Positions 32,841-41,938 of a stretch of DNA of 64,000 nucleotides are shown here, one piece after another (position 1 is the stretch's first letter; every line of letters begins with the position of its first letter). This stretch comes from Glycomyces algeriensis (GTDB lineage Bacteria; Actinomycetota; Actinomycetes; Mycobacteriales; Micromonosporaceae). The notes below the pieces were generated by a model that had not been told where the DNA came from, searched no databases, and saw only the letters and a list, made by a program, of their open reading frames with translations. Location: NCBI RefSeq assembly GCF_027622855.1, contig NZ_JAPZVR010000001.1, forward strand, positions 391,272-455,271. Direction: 5' to 3'. The translations under genes were made by a program, and so were the position numbers.

Positions 32841-33914
32841 GGACTCCTGGCCGACGGCGGCGGCCGCGCCCCCCGCGCCGGCGGACCGGCGCCCGGCCGG
32901 GTAGCGGGCCACGCGCCGCAGCGCCTCCCGCAGCCCGTCCGCGTCGCCGGACTCGACGAGTTCGCCGAATCCCGTGGTCTGCAACGGCACGCGCATGCCA
33001 GGCAGATCCGAGGCGACGACCGGGACGCCGGACATCATGGCCTCGGTCTGGGTGATGCCGAAGGACTCCTCGGCCACGGACGGCAGCGCGAAGGCGTCGA
33101 GGGACGCGTGGAAGTCGGCGATCGCCGGCTCCTCGAGCCGCCCGAGGAACCGGATGCGGCCGTCCCCGGCGGCCTGGCCGCGCAGCCGCGCGACCACGTC
33201 GCCGCCGGCCACGCTCTCGTCGCCGGCGAGCAGCAGCCGCGCCGCCGGGTCGTCCCAGTCCCGGAAGGCCCGCACGAGATGGTGGAGCCCCTTCTCGGGG
33301 GCCATGCGCCCGAGGAACCCGATGTGGGGTCCCGCGCCGTCGCGGAACACCGGTTTCCCGGGGCCGCGCTCGCGGCACGGCGGCGGGACGGCGCAGACGC
33401 GCCGCTGCTCCATGATCGCCCAGTGCCGCGAGGACTTCGCGTGGTCGAGGTTGGCGACGACGACCGCGGCGGCGCGGCGCAGCGCGGCGGCCACCGAGGC
33501 GTCGACCACCGCGATCTGCGCCTTGGCCGTGGCGCCCCCGGAGAGCCAGACGTCGTCGTGGTGGTGGACCACCACGGGCGTGCCGCGCGCCGCGCGCGCG
33601 ATGAGGCCGGCCTCCAGCATCGGCACATGGAGATTGACCACATCGGACCGCCGCGCGATCCGGCCCGCGAGCGAGGCGAACCCCGGGCTGACCACGCCGC
33701 GCCCGATGCGGGCGGCGACGCGGGCGCGGTGGACGTGCACGCCCCCGCGGACCTCGAAGCGCGGCAGGGCCGGGTCGTGGCGGGACGCGACGACGGCGAC
33801 GCGCTTCCCGTCGGCCGCCAAGGACTCGGCCACGTCCATCGCGACCCTGGTCAGCCCGCTGGTGTAGGGGGCGTAGTAGTTCAGCACGACGCAGGCGTCG
33901 TATCGGGAGTTCAC
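32820..33914 (-). CDS. family 4 glycosyltransferase (3' end unreliable)
   Basis: A GT4-type retaining glycosyltransferase of about 360 residues: NYYAPYTSGLTRVAMDVAES, VVHHHDDVW, PHIGFLGRMAPEKGLHHLVRAF (donor-site entry), SVAEESFGITQTEAMMSGVP with the EX7E motif, PVVASDLPGMR. Starts at GTG 33912-33914 with AGGAG eight bases upstream. The C-terminus degrades from about 32900 (AAAAVGQESALGAVWGG, where ARAAVEREF-like sequence is expected) and no stop is present because of the adjacent poly-G/C artefact. Last gene of the minus-strand envelope operon. Confidence 0.83.
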
Positions 33915-33925
33915 CGTGCGGGCTC

Positions 33926-35068
33926 CTATCGGATGTCGAGCCCGACCATCTGGGCGTCGTGGTCGGAGAGGCCTTCGCTGGAGACGATCGCGTACTCGGC
34001 GACGCCGAGCCCCGGGCCGGTGCAGACCCAGTCGAGCCGCCACCACTTCGGGAACGGGAACCGGATGGAGGGCCAGCTGACCGGCATCACCGAGTCCGGG
34101 TCGGGGCAGTCGAGGCGGTCGCGCAGCGAGGCGACCCCCGCGCTGAGGATGGTCGAGTTGAGGTCGCCGCCGATGAACACCGGGTGCGGGTTGGCGTCGA
34201 TGTCCTCGTTGAGCACGGTGAACTGCGAGGTGCGGCGCTGGTACTGCGAGCGCACGTACTCGTAGAAGTCCGCGCTGAGCGGCGAGGCCTCGCCGGTGGG
34301 CACGGGCACCGAGAGGTGCAGGTTGTACATGGAGACGACCTGCCCGTCGACGTCGATGTCGGTGCGGAGGATCTTGGTGGTCCAGTACTCGCGCCAGGGG
34401 TCGTCGGCGGGCGGCGCGCCCGGGTCGCCCTCGTCGATGAGCGCCTCGGTGTCGAGGGCTTCGGATTCGACGATCGGGAAGCGCGAGAGGGTGACCATCT
34501 CGCTGGCGATGACGAGCTCGTAGTCGGGGAAGTGCTCGCGGAGGGCGGCCTCGTCGTCGATGATCTCGACCCGGTCGGTGCGGGTCAGGTACTCGGTGAG
34601 GAGGTAGACGTCGGCGTCCTGGGCGAGCAGGTAGTCGTAGAACTCGTCGGCGTCGTCCCAGCGGTAGTGCCAGTAGTCGGCGTTCCAGGTGAACACGGAG
34701 ACGTCGGCGGTGCCCTCGCCGGGCGGGCCGGTGAACAGCGCTGAGAGGTTGATGCCGGCGATCGGGTAGGCGATCGCGAACACGGCGAGGTGGACGATCC
34801 ACAGTCGCCAGCGCTTGCCGCGGGCGAGGGCCATCGCGCACAGCGCGAGCAGGAGCGGCGGGACGAGGAGCGCGAACGGCGGCACCATCTCGATGAGGGA
34901 CCACCACCAGACCCGTCCGGCCAGGACGAGGTGGGCGACGAGGAAGGCCGCCCACGATACGGTCAGGCCCACGACCAGGCGGACGCCCAGGCGCCGCAGT
35001 CTCCGGGGCTTCTTCGGTGCCGCGTCCTCAGTGGTGGGGGCGGGGGCGGGGTTCTCGGTCAGGCTCAT
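33926..35068 (-). CDS. membrane-anchored endonuclease/exonuclease/phosphatase family protein
   Basis: A 380-residue protein: three N-terminal membrane helices (about residues 35-110), then an extracytoplasmic EEP fold: VSVFTWNADYWHYRW, DVYLLTEYLT, MYNLHLSVPVP, PVFIGGDLNST and LSDHDAQMVGLDI. Those blocks hold the Mg2+ and catalytic residues (Asn, Glu, His, Asp-Asn, Asp-His). The family includes phosphodiesterases that cleave lipid or sugar phosphates. Facing outside and within a glycolipid locus, it may hydrolyse a polyprenyl-phosphate-sugar or phosphodiester. The ATG at 35068 has AAGGAG before it; it lies eight bases after the UbiA stop. Confidence 0.82.
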   Translation of the reverse strand: MSLTENPAPAPTTEDAAPKKPRRLRRLGVRLVVGLTVSWAAFLVAHLVLAGRVWWWSLIEMVPPFALLVPPLLLALCAMALARGKRWRLWIVHLAVFAIAYPIAGINLSALFTGPPGEGTADVSVFTWNADYWHYRWDDADEFYDYLLAQDADVYLLTEYLTRTDRVEIIDDEAALREHFPDYELVIASEMVTLSRFPIVESEALDTEALIDEGDPGAPPADDPWREYWTTKILRTDIDVDGQVVSMYNLHLSVPVPTGEASPLSADFYEYVRSQYQRRTSQFTVLNEDIDANPHPVFIGGDLNSTILSAGVASLRDRLDCPDPDSVMPVSWPSIRFPFPKWWRLDWVCTGPGLGVAEYAIVSSEGLSDHDAQMVGLDIR

Positions 35069-35076
35069 GGTCTCCT

Positions 35077-36027
35077 TCAATCACTCGGGCCGAACAGGTC
35101 GGACATGTCGATCAGCTCAGTGGCCGCGAGGCATGCGAGGCAGCCCGCGCCGATGGCCAGGAGCACGGGGTCGCGCAGCAGCAGGCGCGTCGGGTCGCCG
35201 TCGCCGCCGCGCAGCTCGAGCCGCTGGAGGTAGCGGAACAGCGCCATCAGCAGCAGCGGGATCACCAGCATCGCCTGTGGCCCTTCCGATTCGGTGGCGT
35301 GCGGGCCGCGCAGCGCGAAGAGCAGGAACGTGGCCGTGGCGAGCCCGCCCGCGATGGAGATGAAGTGCTCGAGCATCGAGGCGGTGTAGCCGCGCAGCGC
35401 CGCGCGGTGGGCCGTCCCGGCGACGACGATCTCCCTGCGGCGCTTGCCGAGCACGAGCAGCAGCGAGACGAACAGCGTCGCGAGCACGATGAGGCTCGCG
35501 GGCGCGGCGCCGAGCACGAGGTACCCGGCGAGGGCCCGCAGCGGGAAGCCGGCCGCGACCGTGAACAGTTCGAGCACCGGCACGTCCCGGAGCTTGCGGC
35601 TGTACGCGAAGTTCAGGGCGACGTACGCCCCGATGGGGACCAGCAGTCCGGGGGCGGCCGCGATCGCCAGGGCCGCCGAGCCGGCGGCGCACGTGGCCGC
35701 GACGAGCACGGCCTGGCGCACCGAGAGCGCTCCCGAGGCGAGCGGGCGGTGCCGCTTGACCGGGTGGTGGCGGTCGCGTTCGCGGTCGGCGATGTCGTTG
35801 ACGGCGTAGACGAGTGAGGACGCGAGCATGAACGCGGCCACTGCGAGGAGCGGCCCGGCGATGGTCGCGCGGTCCCACACCTGCGGGTCGAGGAACGGCA
35901 GCAGCACCGCTACGTTCTTGACCCACTGGCGGGGCCGGGCCAGCGCGACCGCCCCGGCGGCGGCCGCGCGGAGGCTAGGCGTCCGGGGTTCGGCCGGAGC
36001 GATTGCTTCCGGCTTGAGGCTGGTCAT
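35077..36027 (-). CDS. UbiA family prenyltransferase, polyprenyl-phosphate glycosyl-phosphoryl type
   Basis: A 316-residue UbiA enzyme with about eight or nine helices. The first Asp-rich motif is NDIADRERDRHHPVKRHRPL, close to that of decaprenyl-phosphate 5-phosphoribosyltransferases (ND-x3-D then HPxK-xRP), and the second is NFAYSRKLRDVPVLEL. Such enzymes transfer 5-phosphoribosyl from PRPP to polyprenyl phosphate, the first step to arabinan donors; others prenylate aromatics. HPVK-xRP favours the phosphoribose type. It overlaps the epimerase gene by 53 bases. Subfamily is my motif reading only. Confidence 0.78.
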   Translation of the reverse strand: MTSLKPEAIAPAEPRTPSLRAAAAGAVALARPRQWVKNVAVLLPFLDPQVWDRATIAGPLLAVAAFMLASSLVYAVNDIADRERDRHHPVKRHRPLASGALSVRQAVLVAATCAAGSAALAIAAAPGLLVPIGAYVALNFAYSRKLRDVPVLELFTVAAGFPLRALAGYLVLGAAPASLIVLATLFVSLLLVLGKRRREIVVAGTAHRAALRGYTASMLEHFISIAGGLATATFLLFALRGPHATESEGPQAMLVIPLLLMALFRYLQRLELRGGDGDPTRLLLRDPVLLAIGAGCLACLAATELIDMSDLFGPSD

Positions 36028-37093
36028 GGCGGCCCTCCTGCGCTCGTGCGGGTGGAAAGAGGATCTTGGCGCCGGCGAGCATCCCTTGCCGCCACCGGTC
36101 CGAGCTGGTGGCCCCGGCGGCGCCGCGCGGGGCGGGCGGACGCTCGCGCCACCACCGGAAGGTGCGCAGGATCGCGTCGCGGTTGGAGTGCTCGGGCGTG
36201 AAGCCCAGGCGCTCGGACGCCCTCGCGATGTCCACGAAGGAGTCGGCTTTGAGCTTGCGCACCAAGCGGTCGTAGACGGGGGAGAGGCCGAGCGCCGAGG
36301 CGGCGCGGAGCATCGCGATGGCGGGGGCGGCCGGGACGGACCTGATGCGGCCGCCGCGTCCGACCTCGTCGAGCACGGCCTGGAAGTCCGTGCGGAGCGT
36401 CCCGAACTCGCCCGCGCCGATGTTGTAGGTGTCGGCGGCGACGTCGTCGGGCGCGGTGAGGACGGTGCGCACGGCGCGGGCGAGGTCGTCGATGTCGAGC
36501 ATCTGGACGCGAACGTCACCGCGTCCGATGACGGGGAAGTCGCGGCCCTCCTCGGCCCATTCGAAGAGCATCCCGAACAGGCCGAGCCGCCCCGGTCCCA
36601 GGAACGTCTTGGGCCGCACGATGCTCACGCACCGGTCGGCGCGGTGCGGGACGACGAGCGCCTCGGCCTCGGCCTTGGCGGCGCTGTAGGTGTCGACCGG
36701 TTCGTGCGGGTGGTCCTCGGGCGTGGGCACGAGGGCCGGGAGGCCGTACACCGCGGTGGAGGAGATGTGCACGACCCGTTCGACGTCGGCCTTCGCCGCG
36801 GCGTCGAGCATGGACCGCGCGCCGTCGACGATGATCGACCGGATGTCGGCCTTCGGGTACGACGGGAGCGCCGATGCACAGTGGACGACCGTGGTGCAGC
36901 CGTCGGCCGCTTCGCTGAGCGCGGTGGTGTCGCGGACGTCGCCGGTGCGCACGGTCAGCCCGGGGGCCGGGTCGAGCGCTCGCAGGTCGTAGGCCACGAC
37001 CGACACGCCGTCCGCGAGGAGGTCGGCGGTGAGCCGGGAGCCGAGGACGCCGGCGGCGCCGGTGACGAGCACGCGGGAGGGCAGGTCTACCAC
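35975..37093 (-). CDS. NAD-dependent epimerase/dehydratase (extended SDR)
   Basis: A 372-residue nucleotide-sugar-type SDR: SRVLVTGAAGVLGSRL (NAD site), VVHCASALPSYPKADI, ISSTAVYGLP, and DTYSAAKAEAEAL with the catalytic Tyr/Lys. Residues after about 300 form an unusual long tail (RWWRERPPAPRGAAGATSS...), part of which overlaps the UbiA start. Usual substrates are NDP-sugars; in this setting a polyprenyl-linked sugar is also possible. Start GTG 37091-37093 overlaps the aminotransferase stop by seven bases. C-terminal 50 residues are not typical and could reflect a missed stop. Confidence 0.78.
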   Translation of the reverse strand: MVDLPSRVLVTGAAGVLGSRLTADLLADGVSVVAYDLRALDPAPGLTVRTGDVRDTTALSEAADGCTTVVHCASALPSYPKADIRSIIVDGARSMLDAAAKADVERVVHISSTAVYGLPALVPTPEDHPHEPVDTYSAAKAEAEALVVPHRADRCVSIVRPKTFLGPGRLGLFGMLFEWAEEGRDFPVIGRGDVRVQMLDIDDLARAVRTVLTAPDDVAADTYNIGAGEFGTLRTDFQAVLDEVGRGGRIRSVPAAPAIAMLRAASALGLSPVYDRLVRKLKADSFVDIARASERLGFTPEHSNRDAILRTFRWWRERPPAPRGAAGATSSDRWRQGMLAGAKILFPPARAQEGRHDQPQAGSNRSGRTPDA

Positions 37094-38499
37094 AGGTTGC
37101 TCACCTTCTGCGCGACGAAGCGGCGCACCAGCCGTCCCAGCCCGGAGGAGAGGACGTCCTCGATCGCGGCGAGGCAGCGGTGCACCTCGTCGAGCGGTGT
37201 GACGAGCGGCGGCCCGATGACGACGGGGTGCTCGCCGTTGAGGGTGTAGTACAGGTAGATCCCGTGGTCCTCGTACATCGCCTGCAGGAACGCGGAGGCG
37301 AGCAGCTTCTGCTGGAAGCCCGGGTCCTTGGCGAGTCCGCCGGGGACGAGCTTCATGAGCGGCGCGACGAACGACGGGCCGCCCTGCAGGAACAGCCCCC
37401 ACAGGGCCCCTGAGCCGCGCACGTCCGCGACCTCGTCAGGGAAGGCCTTCGCGATCCGGTCGAGCCCGGGCGCGAGCACGGCCTCGATGGCGCGGGCCCG
37501 CGCGGGGTAGTCGTCCTCGATCGCGATGTTGACGGCCTCGATGGCGGTGGCGCACTCCTCGCCGAAGCCGTAGTAGGTCGTGCTCGTGGTCTGCAGGAGG
37601 GCGTCGCCGAGGTTGTCGTACGCCTTGCGGTACAGGCGGTTGCGGACCACGAACCCTGAGATGGAGGACTTCCCGCCGCCGAGCGCCTTCGAGGTGCAGA
37701 GGATGTCGGGGATGACGCCCTCGTAGCGCATGAAGTGGAACAGGCTCCCGGTCTTGCCCCAGCCGGTGTAGATCTCGTCGTAGATGAGGACGATGTCCTC
37801 CTCGTCGCACAGCGCCCGCAGCCCCTGCAGGAACTCCTCGGAGCACTGGCCCATGGTGGAGGCGCTGAACGGTTCGATGAGCAGCGCGTACACGTTGCCG
37901 GGGTGGGCGGCGACGGCCTTGCGCACCGAGTCGAGGTCGTCGTAGACGAAGTCCTCGATGCCCGGGATGGTCGGGAAGCGGAACCCGTGCCCCTGGGCGG
38001 CGGTGAGGCCGCCGGAGCCGAGCAGTTTGCCGTGGAAGGCGGAGGTGGCGCGCAGGACCGTGTTGCGGCGGCCGCGGTGGTACTTGTAGGCGCATTTGAC
38101 CGCGCCTTCGATGGCCTCCGCGCCGGAGTTGGGGAAGAACGAGTGGTCGAGATCGCCGGGCAGGACCTCGGCGAGGTTGTGGCTGAGCGCCGCCAGGTAG
38201 GGGGAGAAGAACGTCTTGTGCACCTCCATGCGGCCGCGCTCGGCGAAGCGGCGGCGCGCCTCGAGGATGCGGGGGTGGTTGTGGCCGTGGTTGAGCACGC
38301 CCACGCCGCCGGTGAGGTCGGTGACGCGGCGGCCGTCCTTGAGGTGCAGGTAGCAGCCTTCGGCGCGGTCGACCTGCTCGCGGCCGAAGCCGAACGAGGT
38401 CATGAGCGAGACCTGGCTGCTGTTGATGTAGCGGCGGTAGAGCTTCTGGACCTCTTTGAGGTCCATCGCCTCGGCTTCGTCGATGTCAATGAGTCGCAT
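37087..38499 (-). CDS. class III aminotransferase
   Basis: A 470-residue fold-type I PLP aminotransferase. The PLP lysine is in CTSKALGGGKSS; VLIYDEIYTGWGKTG holds the PLP-pyridine Asp; PNSGAEAIEGAVKCAYKYH, TSAFHGKLLGSGGLT and TTSTTYYGFGEECATA are class III signatures. Usual substrates are omega-amines, keto acids or diamines; some act on lipid-linked or aldehyde-bearing polyols. Placed between GT2 and epimerase with overlaps both sides (14 and 7 bp), it probably aminates a cluster intermediate. Confidence 0.85.
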   Translation of the reverse strand: MRLIDIDEAEAMDLKEVQKLYRRYINSSQVSLMTSFGFGREQVDRAEGCYLHLKDGRRVTDLTGGVGVLNHGHNHPRILEARRRFAERGRMEVHKTFFSPYLAALSHNLAEVLPGDLDHSFFPNSGAEAIEGAVKCAYKYHRGRRNTVLRATSAFHGKLLGSGGLTAAQGHGFRFPTIPGIEDFVYDDLDSVRKAVAAHPGNVYALLIEPFSASTMGQCSEEFLQGLRALCDEEDIVLIYDEIYTGWGKTGSLFHFMRYEGVIPDILCTSKALGGGKSSISGFVVRNRLYRKAYDNLGDALLQTTSTTYYGFGEECATAIEAVNIAIEDDYPARARAIEAVLAPGLDRIAKAFPDEVADVRGSGALWGLFLQGGPSFVAPLMKLVPGGLAKDPGFQQKLLASAFLQAMYEDHGIYLYYTLNGEHPVVIGPPLVTPLDEVHRCLAAIEDVLSSGLGRLVRRFVAQKVSNLW

Positions 38500-39529
38500 A
38501 GGGTTCGTTCCTCGTGGTGGGGGTGGTGCTCGCGGCGGGGCGGGCGCCCCGGCGCATCAGCGGCCCTGCGGCGATGCCGCAGACGAGGACCGCCATGAAG
38601 CTCAGGTGGACGGCCGCGAGCGGCACGGTCCGCGCGGGTCCGATGTGGCGCGCGGCGTAGCGGAGCAGGTCCGCGTCCGAGGCGAGGGCGAACGCGAGCG
38701 CCGCCGCGGTGGCGAGGAGCGCCTGCGGTGCGAGCACCGCGACCGGAAGGGACGCGAGCGCGGCGGCCGTCGCCGCGAGCGACCGCATGCGGTTGATGCG
38801 CTCCAGCCGGACCCCGCGCGGACGCAGCGCCGTCAGCGGCGTGGAGCGCTTCCATTGGGTCCGCAGCGCCTTCGGCAGCGACCCGCCCGCGTCGTGGCTC
38901 CCGGCCACGGACTCGGCGATGACGATCGCCGCGCGCCCGCCCATCCGCGCCGAGTACTCCACGTCCTCGCAGTCGCGCAGCCGCTCGTCGAGCGGACCGA
39001 ACCGCTCGAACACGCCGCGCCGCACGGCCGCGACCGCGAACACGACCACATTGGCCGGTCCGGCGTAGCGGTGTCGCCAGAACGCCTCGCGCAGCACCAG
39101 GTACCACTCGGTGACGCCCCTGCCGCGCAACGGTACGGGCTCGTAGGTGCCGTGCACGATGTCGAGGCCCGCGTCGGATTCCATGAGCGCCATCGCGTTC
39201 GCGACCGCGTCGGGCCGCAGCGCGACGTCCGAGTCCACGAAGAACAGGACTTCGCCGCGCGCGGCGGCGATCCCGGTGTTGCGCGCCCGCGACGGTCCGC
39301 CGTTGCGCTCCAACCGGATGACCTCGCACCCGAACTCGGCCGCGATCGCCGCCGACTCGTCAGTGCTGGCGTCGTCGACCACGATCACCTCATCGGGCGC
39401 CCGCGTCTGGTTCCGCAGGGCCCCGAGGCAGTCCCGGAGTGTGCCGGTCGCGTTGTGGCAGGGCACGATCGCGCTGACGAAGAGCGGTCCGGCGGCCGGT
39501 TCGCGCGGTCGGGCGGGGTCTCGTCCCAT
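38486..39529 (-). CDS. family 2 glycosyltransferase, membrane-anchored (paralogue)
   Basis: A 347-residue GT2 enzyme, paralogue of 30868-31854: VSAIVPCHNATGTLRDCL, EVIVVDDASTDESAA, RNGGPSRARNTGIAAARGEVLFFVDSDVAL (DxD), LDERLRDCEDVEYSARM. About three C-terminal hydrophobic segments are seen after residue 255. First gene of the minus-strand operon running GT2, aminotransferase, epimerase, UbiA, EEP, GT4. Both paralogues face each other from opposite ends of the locus. Donor and acceptor unknown. Confidence 0.87.
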   Translation of the reverse strand: MGRDPARPREPAAGPLFVSAIVPCHNATGTLRDCLGALRNQTRAPDEVIVVDDASTDESAAIAAEFGCEVIRLERNGGPSRARNTGIAAARGEVLFFVDSDVALRPDAVANAMALMESDAGLDIVHGTYEPVPLRGRGVTEWYLVLREAFWRHRYAGPANVVVFAVAAVRRGVFERFGPLDERLRDCEDVEYSARMGGRAAIVIAESVAGSHDAGGSLPKALRTQWKRSTPLTALRPRGVRLERINRMRSLAATAAALASLPVAVLAPQALLATAAALAFALASDADLLRYAARHIGPARTVPLAAVHLSFMAVLVCGIAAGPLMRRGARPAASTTPTTRNEPYATH

Positions 39530-39595
39530 GGGTCACTCTCGCTCAGTTCCGTAGCACAGCAGGTGAATCTCTTGGTACTGAACGTAATCAACCGT

Positions 39596-39684
39596 GCTGG
39601 ACCGGGCCTCTATCGCACCTCGACCGGGTCTCTATACCACCTCTATCGAGCCACGACCGGGACTCGACCGGGACTGAAACGAAA
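39596..39684. repeat. degenerate GACCGGG-containing repeats, no gene
   Basis: Several CGACCGGGNCTCTAT or GACCGGGACTCG-like units in a lower-GC stretch between the GT2 promoter and the AKR terminator. Confidence 0.5.
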
Positions 39685-39728
39685 CTGAACCACGTTCCGC
39701 GAGCGATGCGTCGCGGAACGTGGTTCAG
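39685..39728 (-). terminator. strong rho-independent terminator of AKR gene
   Basis: Perfect 18-bp stem (39685-39702 with 39711-39728, 8-nt loop), followed on the minus strand by TTTCGTTTC. One of the longest perfect stems in the window. Confidence 0.88.
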
Positions 39729-39738
39729 CTGGAGCGGA

Positions 39739-40719
39739 TCAGGCCGCCGTGAGCCGATCGCGAACGGCCGCGTCCAGTTCGATCCCGGACCCGGCCAGGG
39801 CTTCGTCCAGTTGCGACACGCTGCTGACCCCGAGGATCGGGATCACCGTCGCGGGACCTGACGTGAGCCAGGCGAGCGCGAGCTGGTTCGGCGTCACCCC
39901 CAGCGCCGCCGCCTCCTCGCGCAGCACCGCGACCCGGCGTTCGGATCCGGCGTGGTCGTAGTCCACAGGCGCGCCGGGCGGCCTGCGGTCCGACCTGGAG
40001 AACGCGCCGTTCGACAGCGGCGAGTAGGCGAAGACCGGCAGGTCCTCGGCCACCGCGTAGTCGAGCAGCTCATCGCTCGCCGCGAGCTGGATCGATTCGG
40101 GCACCGGCACGTTCAGCGGCCGCGGGTAGAGGTAGGTGTGCCGCTGCTGGATCGCCCGGTACCCCTCGCGGCCAGCCCGCGCGGCGCTCGCCCGGGCCCG
40201 CTCGAGCCGCCAGGACGCGTGGTTGCTCGCGCCCAGGACTCCCACCGACCCCTTCTCGACCAGCCGGGCGAACGCGTCGACCGTCTCGTCGAGCGGCACC
40301 TCGCGGTCATCGGCGTGCGCGTAGTACAGCGCGACCGACTCGACCCCCAGTCGTTCTCTGCTGCGCTCGAACTGCTCGGCGATCCGCTCCGGTGACAGGC
40401 CCTCCCGGTTCCCGCCGTGGTACGGCTCGTCGGGGCGCGCGGGCGCGGACCCGACCTTCGTGGCCACCCGCATCGTCCCGGCCGCGTCCCGGGCGGCGAG
40501 CCAGCGCCCGATCAGCGCCTCGCTCTCCTCGCCGGTGCCGCCGTCGGCCCAGAAGGCGTAGCAGTTCGCGGTGTCGAGCAGGTTCCCGCCGGCCTCGGCG
40601 TACCGGTCGAGGATGGCGAACGCCTCGTCCTCGCCCACGGTCGTGCCGAAGTACATGGTGCCGAGGCAGAACTGGGAGGCCTCGAACCCCGTCGTTCCGC
40701 CGATCTGGTGTCGTCGCAT
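39739..40719 (-). CDS. aldo-keto reductase
   Basis: A 326-residue NADPH aldo-keto reductase: GFEASQFCLGTMYFG, LLDTANCYAFW with the catalytic Tyr/Asp tetrad start, VATKVGSAP, LYYAHADDREVPLDETVDAF with the catalytic His, and SPLSNGAFSRSD. The pattern resembles the AKR11-13 group of sugar or xenobiotic aldehyde reductases. The frame continues upstream into antisense of the SARP gene, so I place the start at ATG 40717-40719. It lies 20 bp downstream of the SARP gene, one transcript. Confidence 0.88.
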   Translation of the reverse strand: MRRHQIGGTTGFEASQFCLGTMYFGTTVGEDEAFAILDRYAEAGGNLLDTANCYAFWADGGTGEESEALIGRWLAARDAAGTMRVATKVGSAPARPDEPYHGGNREGLSPERIAEQFERSRERLGVESVALYYAHADDREVPLDETVDAFARLVEKGSVGVLGASNHASWRLERARASAARAGREGYRAIQQRHTYLYPRPLNVPVPESIQLAASDELLDYAVAEDLPVFAYSPLSNGAFSRSDRRPPGAPVDYDHAGSERRVAVLREEAAALGVTPNQLALAWLTSGPATVIPILGVSSVSQLDEALAGSGIELDAAVRDRLTAA

Positions 40720-40739
40720 GTCACTCCTCGTTGTTCGGC

Positions 40740-41546
40740 TCACCGCTGCTGTGCGGCGAGGGTCAGGTGCTCGGTCCACAGTTCTTCCCGGGGACGGTCG
40801 GCCAGCAGGTCGAAGAACAGCTCCTGCGCCCGCTGGGACGGGCCGATCCCCAAGTCCTCCTTCAGGAGCGAGCGCAGGTCGTGGTAGGCCACGAGCGCTT
40901 CGCCGCGCCGGTCCTCCCGGTCCAGGCCCAGCATCAGGAGGATCCACAACCGCTCCCGGAACGGATGGCGCCGCACCAGGGTCGCGAGTTCCGCCAGTGT
41001 GTCGCTGCGCCCGCCGAAGCGCAACCGCAGTGCTAGCGCGGTCTCGAGCGTGTCGAGCCGCAGCTCCTCTAGGCGGCGCCGCTCCTGGGTCGCGAGCGGC
41101 CCGGTCGCGCCGTGCAGCGCCTCCCCGCCCGACCAGCGGTCGAGCGCGCGGTCGAGCGCTTCCTGGGCCTGGCCGAGGTGCCCGGCCCAGAGCGCGGCCA
41201 TGCCCGTGCGGCGGTCGGCCTCGAACTCCTCCACGTCGAGGGTGATGTCGCCGGGGGCGATGGAGTAGCCGGGCCGCAGGGACCGCAGGAGGCCGCCGCC
41301 TTCGGCGCTGCCGGTGCGGCGGCGCAGGCGGCTGATGTAGGTGTGGACGACGTTGACGGCGCTGGCGGGTGCGGCGGCGCCCCAGAGGTCGGCGATCAAC
41401 TGGTCGACGAGGACGGGTGACCCGCGGCGGATGACGAGGATGCCGAAGCACTCCCGCTCCCGCGCGGGTCCGAGGTGGACCGATTCGTCCTCAATGGACA
41501 TACCGATGGCGCCGAACAGGCGCACGTTGATTTCAGGGGTTCTCAT
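40740..41546 (-). CDS. small SARP/AfsR-type regulator with BTAD domain
   Basis: A 268-residue Streptomyces-antibiotic-regulatory-protein-like activator: N-terminal OmpR-type winged helix (INVRLFGAIGMS, VNVVHTYISRLRRR) and a bacterial transcriptional activation domain (LEEFEADRR, WSGGEAL, RRHPFRERLWILLMLGLDREDRRGEALVAYHDLRSLLKEDLGIGPS). No ATPase or TPR part follows. SARP proteins usually activate secondary-metabolism genes; here only an AKR is downstream. Start is ATG 41544-41546 with AAGG upstream; a GTG six bases earlier is possible. Confidence 0.87.
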   Translation of the reverse strand: MRTPEINVRLFGAIGMSIEDESVHLGPARERECFGILVIRRGSPVLVDQLIADLWGAAAPASAVNVVHTYISRLRRRTGSAEGGGLLRSLRPGYSIAPGDITLDVEEFEADRRTGMAALWAGHLGQAQEALDRALDRWSGGEALHGATGPLATQERRRLEELRLDTLETALALRLRFGGRSDTLAELATLVRRHPFRERLWILLMLGLDREDRRGEALVAYHDLRSLLKEDLGIGPSQRAQELFFDLLADRPREELWTEHLTLAAQQR

Positions 41547-41705
41547 GCTCACCTTCGAGTCGAGGTGCGCGCCGCACCGCGTGCGGCAGGGCTCGCCGCA
41601 CTGGTCGACGCGGGTACGGGAGCGGCCGGCGACCTCGTTGGCGCAGCGCTCCCATGGACCACGGTTAAGACATGGGATCTTGAGCTCTTCTATGGCTCTG
41701 CAGGA

Positions 41706-41780
41706 GATTCAAGAGGTGGGTTCTCAAGAGGCAGGTTTTCGAGAGGCGGATCTTCGAGAGGTGGGTCTTCAGAAGGGCTG
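41706..41780. repeat. 15-bp degenerate tandem repeat x 5
   Basis: Five units near TTCTCGAGAGGTGGG. In one frame it spells pentapeptides such as QEAGF READL REVGL, which mimic a pentapeptide-repeat protein by chance or design. Confidence 0.75.
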
Positions 41781-41938
41781 TCGAAGCCGCTCCGCCGTGC
41801 TCGTGGCGGGCCGGAGCGGTAGAGAGGTCATCCTAACAAGAGGGTACGACAACCCTGGTCCCATGTGATCACCGACGGTGAGAACCACTGGTGCTGAGCA
41901 GCGCGTTCGCCGGTCTTGCCCCGCTTCGGGAGCCGTGC

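Noticed and set aside
30868..39529. Hopanoid or known arabinogalactan pathway
   Set aside because: A class III aminotransferase, GT2 and epimerase recall hopanoid tailoring, but there is no squalene-hopene cyclase or radical-SAM HpnH, nor DprE1/E2.
41692..41868. 58-residue frame resembling a pentapeptide-repeat protein
   Set aside because: The pentapeptides arise from the degenerate 15-bp repeat; it has no clear ribosome site and lacks the fold length needed.
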